DNA of 64,000 nt from contig NZ_JAHNZO010000027.1 of the NCBI RefSeq assembly GCF_018998565.1, positions 1-64,000 on the forward strand, read 5' to 3'. A model generated the notes under the pieces. That model was given only the letters and a program-made list of their open reading frames with translations, was not told where the DNA came from and did no database searches. The position numbers and the translations under genes were made by a program. Below are positions 1 through 9,126 of this stretch, piece after piece. Positions within the stretch are counted from its first letter, which is position 1; every line of letters starts with the position of its first letter. The DNA is from Paenibacillus oleatilyticus (GTDB lineage: Bacteria; Bacillota; Bacilli; Paenibacillales; NBRC-103111).

Positions 1-130
1 AGCTCAAAAGTTACTACTGACGAGAATTTGCATTCTCTTTATGACACTCACTCGATGTTCAGTTTTCAAAGGGCAATGATGTTCGCCATTTTTCGACTTC
101 GTTTTACAACCCGTCGAAAGCGACCTCTTT
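1..130 (-). promoter_or_regulatory. rRNA operon leader (16S gene lies just left of the window)
   Basis: On the minus strand this stretch carries the motif TTTGAAAACTGAACATCGAG (about 54-73), and the last bases at the left edge read ACTTTTGAGCT. From general knowledge of Bacillales rRNA operons, such a 'GAAAACTGAAC' block stands in the 16S leader and again in the 16S-23S spacer. Two promoters directly upstream favour the leader over the spacer. No rRNA sequence itself is inside the window, so the 16S gene is inferred. Confidence 0.7.
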
Positions 131-160
131 AATATACCACATCTTCAACCCGTAATGCAA
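131..160 (-). promoter_or_regulatory. rRNA promoter, proximal (P2)
   Basis: On the minus strand TTGCAT (155-160) and TATATT (131-136) are separated by 18 bp and fire leftward into the rRNA leader. Sigma-A type. The flanking T/A-rich run at 161-183 could act as an UP element. Confidence 0.65.
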
Positions 161-247
161 GCACTTTTTTTAAAAGTTTTTTTCGAAACTCTTCAAAAGC
201 TTGTCCTTGCACCGGTTTGCGATGCCCCAGCTCATGGCCGGAAAACT

Positions 248-276
248 AATATACCATGGCTCAAATCGAAAATCAA
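248..276 (-). promoter_or_regulatory. rRNA promoter, distal (P1)
   Basis: On the minus strand TTGATT (271-276) and TATATT (248-253) have a 17-bp spacer. It lies about 115 bp upstream of P2; tandem promoters are usual for rRNA operons in this group. Confidence 0.6.
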
Positions 277-287
277 CCCCTCTGCAT

Positions 288-319
288 AAAAAAGATACAA
301 ACCAGCGTTGGTTTGTATC
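288..319 (-). terminator. Terminator of the inositol monophosphatase gene
   Basis: Perfect 10-bp stem GATACAAACC/GGTTTGTATC (294-303 with 310-319), 6-base loop, then six T on the minus strand. It separates the leftward monophosphatase gene from the rRNA promoters. Confidence 0.85.
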
Positions 320-338
320 TCGTCTCAGAAATATCGCT

Positions 339-1199
339 TTATATGCCGGTGGCCGAAGCTGCCGACAGCTCCTGCTGGATTTCATCGTGAATATGACCAT
401 TCGTAGCAAGAACATCGCGGACATGCAAGCTGTACGGCTTGCCTTCCGTATCCGTAACCTTGCCGCCCGACTCGGAAATAAGCAGCGCTCCGGCCGCCAT
501 ATCCCATGAATTTAATCCAATTTCCCAAAAACCGCTCAATCGCCCCGCAGCTACATAGGCCATATGTAGAGCAGCAGATCCCGCCACGCGAAGATTTCTT
601 ACTTTAGGAGCCAACGCTTGAACGCCGCGCATATTCACCGGCAGGGCGCCCGCCCGATCCGCAGGGAATCCGGTAGCAACCAGACTGTCGATGAGCTTCG
701 CTTCGGAAGAAACTTGCATGCGCTTTCCTTTGAGATAAGCGCCTTTTCCTTTCTCGGCAACATACAATTCGTTATGAACGGGATTGTAAACAACGCCGAC
801 AATGACTTCGCCTTTGTGAGCAAGCGCCAGCGAGATGGAGAAAAAGGGAAAGCCATGGACGAAATTCGTCGTGCCATCCAGCGGATCGACGATCCACAAA
901 TATTCGGCGTCTCTCAGCTGCTCCAGCGCCCGCTTGGAAGCGTCCGGACCGGGAGCGACTCCTTCCTCGCCCAAAACAACATGATGAGGAAAATGCGTCT
1001 GTATCAAATTGCGAATCATCGTTTCAGCGCCCTTATCGACTTCCGTGACAAGATCGTGGGACGAATATTTGGTTTGCAGTTTGTTGAAGTCTCCCAGTTT
1101 GCTTTGAATCCATTCTCCCGCTTTGGAAGCGATATTAATTGCGACCGCGGTAAAGCTTTTGCTGCCGACAGCAAAGGAGGGGATGTTGGAATTGGTCAT
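339..1199 (-). CDS. Inositol monophosphatase family protein
   Basis: 286 aa, the usual length of the IMPase/SuhB/FBPase superfamily: Mg2+-dependent phosphatases acting on inositol-1-phosphate or related sugar phosphates (PAP and NADP are other known substrates). Visible motifs are GEEG in the first metal site, the signature WIVDPLDGTTNFVHG with both metal-binding Asp, and C-terminal SWDMAAG with the third-site Asp followed by ESGG. The ATG start has AAGGAAT eight bases upstream. The gene stands alone with its own terminator. Substrate cannot be decided from sequence; family assignment is secure. Confidence 0.93.
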   Translation of the reverse strand: MTNSNIPSFAVGSKSFTAVAINIASKAGEWIQSKLGDFNKLQTKYSSHDLVTEVDKGAETMIRNLIQTHFPHHVVLGEEGVAPGPDASKRALEQLRDAEYLWIVDPLDGTTNFVHGFPFFSISLALAHKGEVIVGVVYNPVHNELYVAEKGKGAYLKGKRMQVSSEAKLIDSLVATGFPADRAGALPVNMRGVQALAPKVRNLRVAGSAALHMAYVAAGRLSGFWEIGLNSWDMAAGALLISESGGKVTDTEGKPYSLHVRDVLATNGHIHDEIQQELSAASATGI

Positions 1200-1423
1200 T
1201 ACTAATCATTCCTTTTCTATACCAATAAATAGAAGTCTTTTTCAATCCTAGTGACATGGCAACAGATCGAATAGTATCAGTATAGTTAATATACGTAAAA
1301 TATGCTACGGAGTTTCGTCCAACAGGCAGTCAAATGTGACAAAACCTTGATTTTCCCAAAAAACCCAATTTGCACAAGAAAACCACCCGCCGATATGACG
1401 GATGGCTGTGTTATAACTGGAGA

Positions 1424-2197
1424 TTAAACGCCGACAATATGGTAACCGCCGTCGACATAAATCACTTCTCCCGTAATCCCGCGGGACAGATGGCTCATTA
1501 AGAAGAGAGCGGTATCTCCAACCTCGGCGGTTTCGGTCGTGCGGCGAAGGGGAGCTTTTTCCTCGACGGTTTTCAAGATGGAATTGAAGTCTTTGATGCC
1601 TTTGGCTGCGAGGGTACGGATCGGGCCTGCCGATATGGCGTTCACGCGGATGTTATATTGGCCGAGATCGTTCGCCAAATAACGTACGCTGGCTTCGAGG
1701 GCCGCTTTGGCGATGCCCATGACGTTATAGTTTTTCATAGCACGCTCGGCACCCAAATAAGTCATGGTCATAACGCTGCCGCCTTCGCTCATAAGCGGAT
1801 AAAGCTTCTGGGCCACGGCTACCAGAGAGTACGCACTTATATCATGAGCCAGTGCAAAGCCGTCTCGCGACGTATTGACAAACAGCCCTTCCAGCTCCTC
1901 CGTGCGCGCAAAAGCGATGCTGTGCACAATGCCGTGCAGGACGCCAAACTGTTCTTTCAGGGCTCCGGCCAGCTTCTCGATATCTTCGTCCGAAGTGACA
2001 TTGCATGGCAGGACGACGGAGTTCGGAATCGTGTCGGCCAGCTTTCGCACCCGCTCCTCGACCCGTTCGCTTTCATATGTAAAAACAAGTCTTGCACCGT
2101 GGCTCGCCAAAGATTGTGCAATCGCCCAGGCAATGCTGCGATCGTTAGCGACCCCCATGACCAATATGTTTTTGCCGGCAACCAAGTTCATATCCAT
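1424..2197 (-). CDS. fabI: Enoyl-[acyl-carrier-protein] reductase FabI
   Basis: 257 aa short-chain dehydrogenase that reduces enoyl-ACP with NAD(P)H in the last step of each fatty-acid elongation cycle. An N-terminal nucleotide fold carries GVANDRSIAWAIA, the FabI form of the glycine-rich loop. The catalytic Tyr-x6-Lys is in YNVMGIAKAALE, and the C-terminus ends with GEVIYVDGGYHIVG. I chose the start MDMNLVAGKN because AGAGGGGA stands just upstream and it gives the family length; the frame remains open 23 codons further. A 219-bp gap with no visible gene separates it from the monophosphatase gene. Confidence 0.95.
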   Translation of the reverse strand: MDMNLVAGKNILVMGVANDRSIAWAIAQSLASHGARLVFTYESERVEERVRKLADTIPNSVVLPCNVTSDEDIEKLAGALKEQFGVLHGIVHSIAFARTEELEGLFVNTSRDGFALAHDISAYSLVAVAQKLYPLMSEGGSVMTMTYLGAERAMKNYNVMGIAKAALEASVRYLANDLGQYNIRVNAISAGPIRTLAAKGIKDFNSILKTVEEKAPLRRTTETAEVGDTALFLMSHLSRGITGEVIYVDGGYHIVGV

Positions 2198-2296
2198 CAG
2201 TTCCCCTCTCATCCATAAAATAGGGCTTGGACAACTTTCTCCCTTCTCAACGTACTTTATTTCCACAAAGATTTCAAGTTTGCGGATTCACCGAAA

Positions 2297-3289
2297 TTAC
2301 AGCTCAAACGAAGCTTGGGACAATACCGTAATCCCTTCTTCCTGGCGAATGGCTTCCATAAGATTGAACAGCGCTTCGTCTTTCTTTTTGGCCTCCAGCA
2401 TGATATCGAGCCGCGGCGTTGTCGGGGCGATGGCACGCAAAAAGGTCATCAGAATGCCGGTATCGATGAAATCGGCATGGCCGCGGGGATCTTTTTCACT
2501 TTTGGGACTGGAGACATGTATTTTGGGTGGCAATTCGTGCGGAGGAGCCGCGGTACCCGCCTGCGCTTTCTGACCTTGCCATGTCTGCTGAATCCTCGGC
2601 CATAGCTGTTCCGCCGTCTCTTCGCTCCGGTTCACTTGGTCGTGATGAATGTCAAGCACCATCGGCACGCCGACCTCCTCGCATACCTCCAGAGTTTCGA
2701 GGGCGGTAAACGTCTTGTCGTCGTTCTCCAGCGTCATCCGCTCGCGAATCCGCTTCTCCAAAGCACCGAAATTGCGAATGAACCGATCTCTTGCCGTTTT
2801 TTTGTTGCCGTACGTGCCCCCGATATGAATGTTGCACTTCGCGGCCGCATCCAGTCCCATCGCTTCCAGCATACGGACATGACGGTCCAGATCGGCGAAA
2901 GAGTGCCGAAGCACATCCTCCCGTGGAGTGCTTAATACCGTAAAATGATCGGGGTGAAAGCTGATTCGCATCCGATGCTCCCGGGCATAGCTGCCGATTT
3001 CCGCAAACGATTCCGCCAGCTCTTCCATCGGGTCCCAATCGCTAAGCATCTCATGGCCGACCAAGGGAATCAGCTTGGAGGAGCAGCGGTAAAGCTCGAT
3101 GTCATGCGCCCGGTTATGCTTAAGAAGCCGCAGCGTGTTGTGAAGGTTCTCCGCGGCAATCCGCTCCAGCTTGCGCAGCGCCGCTTCCCGGTCGTCAAGC
3201 TTGGCGAAGTTGGTATACGTCATCGTTTTGGAAGGCGAGGCATTCTGTACTATCATGGACATCGCTACATAGCCAAGACGAACGATCAT
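2297..3289 (-). CDS. uvsE: UV DNA damage endonuclease UvsE
   Basis: 330 aa TIM-barrel endonuclease of the UVDE family, which nicks DNA 5' of cyclobutane dimers and 6-4 photoproducts using divalent metals. The N-terminus MIVRLGYVAMSM is typical of bacterial UvsE. Metal-ligand patterns include RISFHPDHF, NIHIGGTYGNK and VPMVLDIHHD, followed by KIHVSSPK and HADFIDT. It sits upstream of fabI in the same direction with about 100 bp between; co-transcription is possible but no shared function is evident. In spore formers UvsE often contributes to UV resistance. Confidence 0.93.
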   Translation of the reverse strand: MIVRLGYVAMSMIVQNASPSKTMTYTNFAKLDDREAALRKLERIAAENLHNTLRLLKHNRAHDIELYRCSSKLIPLVGHEMLSDWDPMEELAESFAEIGSYAREHRMRISFHPDHFTVLSTPREDVLRHSFADLDRHVRMLEAMGLDAAAKCNIHIGGTYGNKKTARDRFIRNFGALEKRIRERMTLENDDKTFTALETLEVCEEVGVPMVLDIHHDQVNRSEETAEQLWPRIQQTWQGQKAQAGTAAPPHELPPKIHVSSPKSEKDPRGHADFIDTGILMTFLRAIAPTTPRLDIMLEAKKKDEALFNLMEAIRQEEGITVLSQASFEL

Positions 3290-3339
3290 GATACATCACG
3301 CTCCCGAGAGTTAACTACTCCATAGCTTGTCCCTGGAAA

Positions 3340-3376
3340 GAAAAAAGCACCCTCTTCCATGGCTGGAAAAGGATGC
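3340..3376 (-). terminator. Terminator after the 105-aa hypothetical gene
   Basis: 12-bp stem with two G-U pairs (3347-3358 with 3365-3376), 6-base loop, and seven T on the minus strand. It ends the transcript coming from ddl and the small gene. Confidence 0.75.
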
Positions 3377-3421
3377 TGCCTTCTAGATTTAAGTGACGTA
3401 ATATTACGCGGGGCTAGCAGT

Positions 3422-3739
3422 CTAAGTCCGCTCTCCGAAAAACATTTCGTGAGCCAACGACGTCTGGATGCGCGCTTCCTCTTCGGTCAGCTTACGAACC
3501 AACTCCATCTCGACCTGCGTTACCTCTTCGCCCTGAAAGTTAATTTCGGCAATGGAAGCCAAAATTTTAACGATGGCAATAGCTTGGTTAGTCGGCGTAT
3601 AGGCGATGACTCTTTGCCCGGTAGGAAACACGCGGAAGCCGCTTTTCATCATTTTGCCGCGGCCGTACTCCAGCAGCTCGAACAACTCTTGCTCGGATTT
3701 GAATTTGCATACGGAATTGAACTCGGTTTGAAATCCCAT
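3422..3739 (-). CDS. Conserved hypothetical protein, 105 aa
   Basis: Start MGFQTEFNSVCKFK chosen because AAAGGAG lies eight bases upstream and any earlier start would run into ddl. Acidic, soluble, single domain: N-terminal strand region, a central helix EQELFELLEYGRGK, a strand-rich part with FRVFPTGQRVIAYTP, and a C-terminal amphipathic helix. No transmembrane segment, no signal peptide, one cysteine. I do not recognise a named family; short Bacillus proteins beginning MGF-TEFN are known but uncharacterised. It follows ddl by 88 bp and probably shares its transcript. Confidence 0.75.
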   Translation of the reverse strand: MGFQTEFNSVCKFKSEQELFELLEYGRGKMMKSGFRVFPTGQRVIAYTPTNQAIAIVKILASIAEINFQGEEVTQVEMELVRKLTEEEARIQTSLAHEMFFGERT

Positions 3740-3827
3740 GAATTCGCTCCTTTCAGCCGTCTTTTGCTTAAGCATATCGAACCTGGGAAGAAAAAAGCAA
3801 GTCCGGCGGCTCAATCTGCGTCGAAGG

Positions 3828-4958
3828 TTAGTCCAAGGCATACTCCAAGCGCTGCTTCTCGGCATGACGCTCCAACGCAAGACGAATCAATTCGTCGATC
3901 AGCTCGCCGTAAGGCTTCCCGCTCTCGCGCCACAGCAGCGGATACATGCTGTAAGGAGTGAAACCCGGCATGGTGTTGATTTCATTAATGAAGATTTTGT
4001 TGTCTTCTTTCCTTAAGAAGAAATCGACGCGGGACAAGCCCGACCCGTCGATAGCCGTGAAAGCCTGAAGCGCCAGCTCCCTGATTTCTTCCGCCGTTTC
4101 TTGCGGAATTTCCGCGGGAATAACCATGGACGAGGTGCCGTCGACATATTTGGCCTTGTAATCGTAAAACTCGCTCGAAGATACGATCTCGCCGACGACA
4201 GAGGCTTGCGGCTCGTCGTTGCCAAGCACTGCCACCTCCACCTCACGGGCATTGACGAACTCTTCGACAATGACCTTGCGGTCGTAACGAAACGCTTGAT
4301 TCACGGCGGCAAACAGCTCTTCGCGGTTGCGCGCTTTGCTGACGCCGACGCTAGATCCGAGATTGGCCGGCTTGACGAAGCACGGATATCCGATCGAGAT
4401 TTCAATTTCCATCAGGAAATAGGCGTTGTCTTTTTCCCACTGGCTTCGTGTAAAGTGGCGGAAAATGCATTGAGGCAGACCTTCCTGGGCGAATATTTTT
4501 TTCATGGTGATTTTGTCCATGCCTACGGACGAAGCCAGTACGCCGGCGCCTACATAGGCGATGTTCGCCATTTCGAGCAGCCCTTGAACGGTGCCGTCTT
4601 CGCCGAACGTGCCGTGCAGCAAAGGAAAGACGACATCCAGCGGAGCAGACGGCTCGGAACCGCCCGACACCTTAATCGGCGCGTCGGCGGAAGCCGGTTG
4701 GGTAGCAAAAAACGGCTGGAGGGCAAACTCCCCCGAAGCTTCGGACGAGCCATCGAACGCAAGCGCTTCGACCGATTCGGCCGGCGACGTAAGCTGCGGT
4801 CCCGCATGCCAGGCCCCTTGCCTGGTTATGTAAAACGGCTGCACCTCGTATTTGTTCAAGTCGAATGCTTTGATGACGGCCAGTGCCGTTTGGAGCGAGA
4901 CTTCATGCTCCCCGGATTTGCCGCCGTAAATCAAGCCTACACGTATTTTGTCGCTCAT
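3828..4958 (-). CDS. ddl: D-alanine--D-alanine ligase
   Basis: 376 aa ATP-grasp enzyme that joins two D-Ala for peptidoglycan precursor synthesis in the cytosol. N-terminal VGLIYGGKSGEHEVSL; HGTFGEDGTVQGLLE; the ATP-grasp segment FVKPANLGSSVGVSKA; and the metal-binding end FINEINTMPGFTPYSMYP. Slightly longer than the common 305-360 aa because of an insert near residues 70-110 that is rich in Ala/Ser/Pro, as in other Gram-positive VanA-like/Ddl-B type enzymes. GGAGG precedes the ATG. Confidence 0.95.
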   Translation of the reverse strand: MSDKIRVGLIYGGKSGEHEVSLQTALAVIKAFDLNKYEVQPFYITRQGAWHAGPQLTSPAESVEALAFDGSSEASGEFALQPFFATQPASADAPIKVSGGSEPSAPLDVVFPLLHGTFGEDGTVQGLLEMANIAYVGAGVLASSVGMDKITMKKIFAQEGLPQCIFRHFTRSQWEKDNAYFLMEIEISIGYPCFVKPANLGSSVGVSKARNREELFAAVNQAFRYDRKVIVEEFVNAREVEVAVLGNDEPQASVVGEIVSSSEFYDYKAKYVDGTSSMVIPAEIPQETAEEIRELALQAFTAIDGSGLSRVDFFLRKEDNKIFINEINTMPGFTPYSMYPLLWRESGKPYGELIDELIRLALERHAEKQRLEYALD

Positions 4959-5075
4959 AGAAACCTCCGGAAGTATGTTGATCCAAGCCGTCTAAAATCA
5001 TGAAAAAGCGGGCTCCGTGCATGGCCGACGGCAGAAAAGCGAAGCCTAAGCTACGCACAGCTAAATTCGGAAGAA

Positions 5076-6098
5076 TTAAAAGGAATCGGATAAATGCAGG
5101 AAACGGTAGCGCGTTCGCTTCGTCCAAGCCGGGGAATCCGTATAGCTCCAGTACCGATGCTTGCTGTTGATCGTCTGAGCGTTGACAAGCGGCATGCCGC
5201 TTGGGTCCTTGGCGGTAACGATGGTGGTATGCTGATACCGGCCGTCGCCGTCCCAGTCGTAGCTTATGATATCGCCCAAATCGAGCTGCTGCGGATTCGC
5301 CACTTCTTGGCCCCGCAGCCCTCTGCGGCTCGTCAGCAAATAAAACTGCAGACTTTCGGCTACGGCCCAACTGAAGCTCCAGAGCTCCTGACCGCCGACC
5401 CGGCCTTTGTACCACCAGCCCGAATCCCTTTTACCAGTATAGTTCATAGGCGCTCCGCCTGCAAAGATGCATTGGGATACGTAATTGCTGCAGTTGACCT
5501 CAAAAGCAAGATAGGCCGGATTGGTTCTGTCCCACCACTGATCGGCGTAACGTACCGCTTCGAGCCGGTTGTAAGGGGTACGGGCGGCGGCTTGCTGGAA
5601 ATGGGAAATGATTTGAGTATTCAAATACGGTACGGAAGGAGCACGCATTAACCCGACGGCGGCAAACGAATCTTCCGCTTGCATGATCCCGCCCGCAACC
5701 GGAGGTTTCAGACGTAAAGCCTGCTCCGCTTGAAGATATTCAATATGTACAACGGACCAGCCGTCCAGCGCCGGGGAAAGGGTGATCCGTTCCTGTTCGA
5801 TCCGCTGCTCTTCGTGGAGAACGTGCCGAATCTCGCCGACGGTCGTCCGTCTGAGGGTAACGTCGGCCACGATGCTGTCTTCGCGCTCCACCACTTGATC
5901 GACAGTGAGCCGGGTTTCGCTTTTGGACGGCACGAATTGCCGCTGACGGTCAGTGTCCGCCCGCCGGGCAAGCCTCTCGGTCTGCGCACGCAAATAGGCG
6001 GCATCCTCCACAAAGGGCAGCATCGGTTCCACGGAATAATCGATGTCCATTTGATTGCGATGATGTACATAATCGTAGAGGGTCGTTTTCCAAGACAC
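5076..6098 (-). CDS. Amidase-domain (papain-fold) protein
   Basis: 340 aa. The C-terminal half carries the pattern of the putative amidase domain (Amidase_6 type): NPAYLAFEVNCSNYVSQC with the likely nucleophile Cys, SGWWYKG, WSFSWA, then DLGDIISYDWDGDG and the His in YQHTTIVT. The N-terminal 150 residues are charged and helical with HHRNQMDIDYSVEP. No signal peptide or TM segment is visible, although relatives often act on the cell wall. GTG start with AAAGGGGA nine bases upstream. Cell-wall or spore-wall hydrolysis is an inference. Confidence 0.8.
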   Translation of the reverse strand: MSWKTTLYDYVHHRNQMDIDYSVEPMLPFVEDAAYLRAQTERLARRADTDRQRQFVPSKSETRLTVDQVVEREDSIVADVTLRRTTVGEIRHVLHEEQRIEQERITLSPALDGWSVVHIEYLQAEQALRLKPPVAGGIMQAEDSFAAVGLMRAPSVPYLNTQIISHFQQAAARTPYNRLEAVRYADQWWDRTNPAYLAFEVNCSNYVSQCIFAGGAPMNYTGKRDSGWWYKGRVGGQELWSFSWAVAESLQFYLLTSRRGLRGQEVANPQQLDLGDIISYDWDGDGRYQHTTIVTAKDPSGMPLVNAQTINSKHRYWSYTDSPAWTKRTRYRFLHLSDSF

Positions 6099-6216
6099 GG
6101 CATCGGTCCCCTTTCATCGGAAGCCTGTACGGCTAAGATCGATTTATTTCAACAGGGCAGAAAACATTCATTCCCATGGTATGCGCGCCGCCGTATAAAA
6201 ATGAGCGAAATCAACC

Positions 6217-6246
6217 TTTACGAAACGGCCATTCAGCATGTATACT
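6217..6246 (+). promoter_or_regulatory. Promoter of the aconitase gene
   Basis: TTTACG (6217-6222), 18-bp spacer, TATACT (6241-6246). Predicted start near 6253, leaving about 80 nt of leader. Confidence 0.6.
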
Positions 6247-6272
6247 ATAGCTATAGCTAATAATGAAATCAA

Positions 6273-6289
6273 GTTTCATACAATGAAAC
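6273..6289. promoter_or_regulatory. Inverted repeat in the aconitase leader, possible operator
   Basis: GTTTCAT-ACA-ATGAAAC is a perfect 7-bp dyad lying about 20-36 bases after the predicted start. It could bind a repressor of citrate-cycle genes; it does not match the ATAA-N7-TTAT pattern of Bacillus CcpC. Function inferred from position only. Confidence 0.4.
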
Positions 6290-6332
6290 AAGATCCATGC
6301 AGCTGATTACTTGTCTAAGGAGGAATAGCACC

Positions 6333-9038
6333 ATGTCTAAAAAAGACCAATTCTCGGTCCGCAAGCAGCTGAACGTTGGCGGTCAATCGTACAACTACTA
6401 CAGCCTGCAGGCGTTTGAAGCGCAAGGCAACGGCCATGTGCAAAATCTGCCTTTCTCCATTAAAGTTCTGCTTGAAGCGGCGATTCGTCAATTCGACGGC
6501 AAGGCGATCACGGCAGAGCACGTGAAACAAATCGCCGGCTGGGCTTCCGAACGCGATGCCAACAAAGAAATTCCGTTCATTCCGGCACGGATCGTGCTGC
6601 AGGACTTCACCGGCGTACCGGTCGTTGTCGACCTGGCAGCCATGAGAGATACGATGAAACGGGCGGGCGGCGACCCGAAACGGATCAACCCGCTTGTGCC
6701 GGTCGACCTCGTTATCGACCACTCAGTTATGGTTGATGCTTTCGGTTCCCCGGACGCACTCGAATATAACGAACGCATCGAATTCGAGCGCAACGAGGAG
6801 CGCTACCGCTTCCTGCGCTGGGCGCAAACGGCGTTTGACAACTTCCGCGCCGTGCCGCCGGATACCGGTATCGTTCACCAAGTTAACCTTGAGTACCTCG
6901 CATCTGTCGCAGCAACGAAAACCGTTGACGGCGAAACGGAAGTTTATCCGGATTCCCTCGTTGGTACGGACTCCCATACCACGATGATCAACGGTCTCGG
7001 TATCGTTGGCTGGGGCGTCGGCGGTATCGAGGCTGAAGCAGGCATGCTGGGCCAACCGCTGTATTTCGTAACGCCGGAAGTTATCGGCTTCAAGCTGACC
7101 GGTACCCTGGCGGAAGGCGCTACGGCAACCGACCTCGCGTTGACCGTAACCCAAATGCTGCGCAAAAAAGGCGTTGTCGGCAAGTTCGTCGAATTCTACG
7201 GCCCAGGCCTGAGCAACATCAGCTTGGCAGACCGTGCGACGGTAGCGAACATGGCTCCGGAATACGGCGCAACGATCGGCTTCTTCCCGGTTGACTCCGA
7301 GTCCTTGAACTACATGAGAGGCACGGGCCGCAGCGAAGAGCAAATCGCGCTTGTCGAAGCTTACTATAAAGAACAAGGCATGTTCCGCACCGACGCAACA
7401 CCGGATCCGGTATTCAGCGATACGCTGGAGCTTGACCTCGGTTCGGTCGTACCGAGCTTGGCCGGTCCGAAGCGTCCGCAAGACCGCGTCGAACTGACGA
7501 ACATGAAGGAATCGTTCAACAGCATCATCCGCACTCCGATCGAAAAAGGCGGCTATGGCCTGTCCGACGAGAAAATCGCGGAAACGGTCGAAGTGAAGCA
7601 TCCGAACAACGAAACGAGCAAAATGGGCACAGGCGCGGTCGTTATCGCAGCGATCACTTCCTGTACCAATACGTCTAACCCAAGCGTTATGCTGGGTGCC
7701 GGTCTCGTTGCGAAAAAAGCGGTAGCTCTCGGCCTCAGAAAACCGGGCTACGTGAAAAGCAGCTTGACTCCGGGCTCCCTGGTCGTTACCGACTACCTGA
7801 AAAAAGCCGGTCTCCTTGAGCCGCTCGAAGCCCTCGGCTTCCACGTCGCCGGCTACGGCTGCGCAACGTGTATCGGTAACTCCGGTCCGCTGCCGGACGA
7901 AGTCAGCAAAGCGATCGCCGACAACGATATGACCGTTGCTGCCGTACTGTCCGGCAACCGGAACTTCGAAGGCCGCGTTCACGCCCAAGTGAAAGCGAAC
8001 TACCTGGCTTCTCCGCCGCTGGTTGTCGCTTACGCTTTGGCCGGTACGGTCAACATCGACCTGGCGAACGATCCGATCGGCTACGACCATAAGAACGAGC
8101 CGGTTTACCTGAAAGACATCTGGCCGACATCGCAGGAGATTCAAGAAGCGATCCAATCCGCAATGAGCCCTGCGCTGTACCGTGAAAAATATGCCAACGT
8201 GTTCCGTTCCAACGAGCGTTTCAACGCGATCCAAGTACCGGAAGGCGAGCTGTACGAATGGCCGACTTCCACGTATATCGCAAACCCGCCGTTCTTCGAG
8301 AACCTGGGCGCCGGACTGTCCGACATTGCGGATATCCGCGGAGCCAAGACGCTTGCGCTGCTCGGCGATTCCGTTACGACAGACCATATCTCGCCTGCGG
8401 GTAACATCAAGGTCGATAGCCCTGCCGGCAAATACTTGATCGAGCATGGCGTGAAGAAGGAAGACTTCAACTCCTACGGTTCCCGCCGCGGTAACCACGA
8501 GGTCATGATGCGCGGTACGTTTGCGAACATCCGTATCCGCAACCAAGTGGCACCGGGCACCGAGGGCGGCGTAACGACTTACCTGCCGACCGGCGAAGTC
8601 ATGTCCATCTACGATGCTTCGATGAAGTATCAAGAGCAAGGCACGAACCTCGTCGTTATCGCCGGCAAAGAATACGGCACAGGCAGCTCCCGCGACTGGG
8701 CGGCAAAAGGTACGTTCCTGCTCGGCGTGAAAGCGGTCATCGCAGAAAGCTTCGAGCGGATTCACCGTTCCAACCTTGTCGGCATGGGCGTGCTCCCGCT
8801 GCAATTCTCGGAAGGTCAAAGCTGGACATCGCTCGGCTTGACCGGCAGAGAAACGTTCGACATTACAGGTCTGAGCAACGACGTACAGCCGGGTCAAAAA
8901 GTATCCGTCAACGTCACGCGCGAAGACGGCTCGAGCTTCAGCTTCGAAGCCATCGTCCGTTTGGACAGCTACGTGGATGTCGATTACTACCGCAACGGCG
9001 GTATTCTGCAAACCGTCCTGCGTCAAATTATGGCGTAA
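6333..9038 (+). CDS. acnA: Aconitate hydratase AcnA
   Basis: 901 aa [4Fe-4S] enzyme that interconverts citrate and isocitrate in the TCA cycle; relatives double as iron-responsive RNA-binding proteins. Cluster ligands are the first Cys in SCTNTSNPSVM and the two Cys in GYGCATCIGNSGPL. The swivel domain carries GSSRDWAAKG. Other signatures are DSHTTMINGLG and ILLGDSVTTDHISPAG-like text at about residues 675-690. I chose MSKKDQF over an in-frame start 12 codons upstream because AAGGAGG ends ten bases before this ATG. Monocistronic: own promoter upstream, strong terminator downstream. Confidence 0.97.
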   Translation: MSKKDQFSVRKQLNVGGQSYNYYSLQAFEAQGNGHVQNLPFSIKVLLEAAIRQFDGKAITAEHVKQIAGWASERDANKEIPFIPARIVLQDFTGVPVVVDLAAMRDTMKRAGGDPKRINPLVPVDLVIDHSVMVDAFGSPDALEYNERIEFERNEERYRFLRWAQTAFDNFRAVPPDTGIVHQVNLEYLASVAATKTVDGETEVYPDSLVGTDSHTTMINGLGIVGWGVGGIEAEAGMLGQPLYFVTPEVIGFKLTGTLAEGATATDLALTVTQMLRKKGVVGKFVEFYGPGLSNISLADRATVANMAPEYGATIGFFPVDSESLNYMRGTGRSEEQIALVEAYYKEQGMFRTDATPDPVFSDTLELDLGSVVPSLAGPKRPQDRVELTNMKESFNSIIRTPIEKGGYGLSDEKIAETVEVKHPNNETSKMGTGAVVIAAITSCTNTSNPSVMLGAGLVAKKAVALGLRKPGYVKSSLTPGSLVVTDYLKKAGLLEPLEALGFHVAGYGCATCIGNSGPLPDEVSKAIADNDMTVAAVLSGNRNFEGRVHAQVKANYLASPPLVVAYALAGTVNIDLANDPIGYDHKNEPVYLKDIWPTSQEIQEAIQSAMSPALYREKYANVFRSNERFNAIQVPEGELYEWPTSTYIANPPFFENLGAGLSDIADIRGAKTLALLGDSVTTDHISPAGNIKVDSPAGKYLIEHGVKKEDFNSYGSRRGNHEVMMRGTFANIRIRNQVAPGTEGGVTTYLPTGEVMSIYDASMKYQEQGTNLVVIAGKEYGTGSSRDWAAKGTFLLGVKAVIAESFERIHRSNLVGMGVLPLQFSEGQSWTSLGLTGRETFDITGLSNDVQPGQKVSVNVTREDGSSFSFEAIVRLDSYVDVDYYRNGGILQTVLRQIMA

Positions 9039-9060
9039 GACGAAGCCTTCCATATACAAG

Positions 9061-9103
9061 GAAGCCCCAATCCTCTTCGCGAGGCCTTGGGGCTTCTTTT
9101 TTT
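9061..9103 (+). terminator. Terminator of acnA
   Basis: GAAGCCCCAA (9061-9070) pairs with TTGGGGCTTC (9087-9096). An inner CCTC/GAGG stem and seven T follow. It stands between convergent acnA and the IclR gene. Confidence 0.9.
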
Positions 9104-9126
9104 GCTATATGAGGCCGTTCTGCCGA

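Noticed and set aside
6723..9059. 778-codon open frame antisense to aconitase
   Set aside because: It mirrors the strongly biased codons of acnA, has no ribosome site and no domain; acnA is certain.
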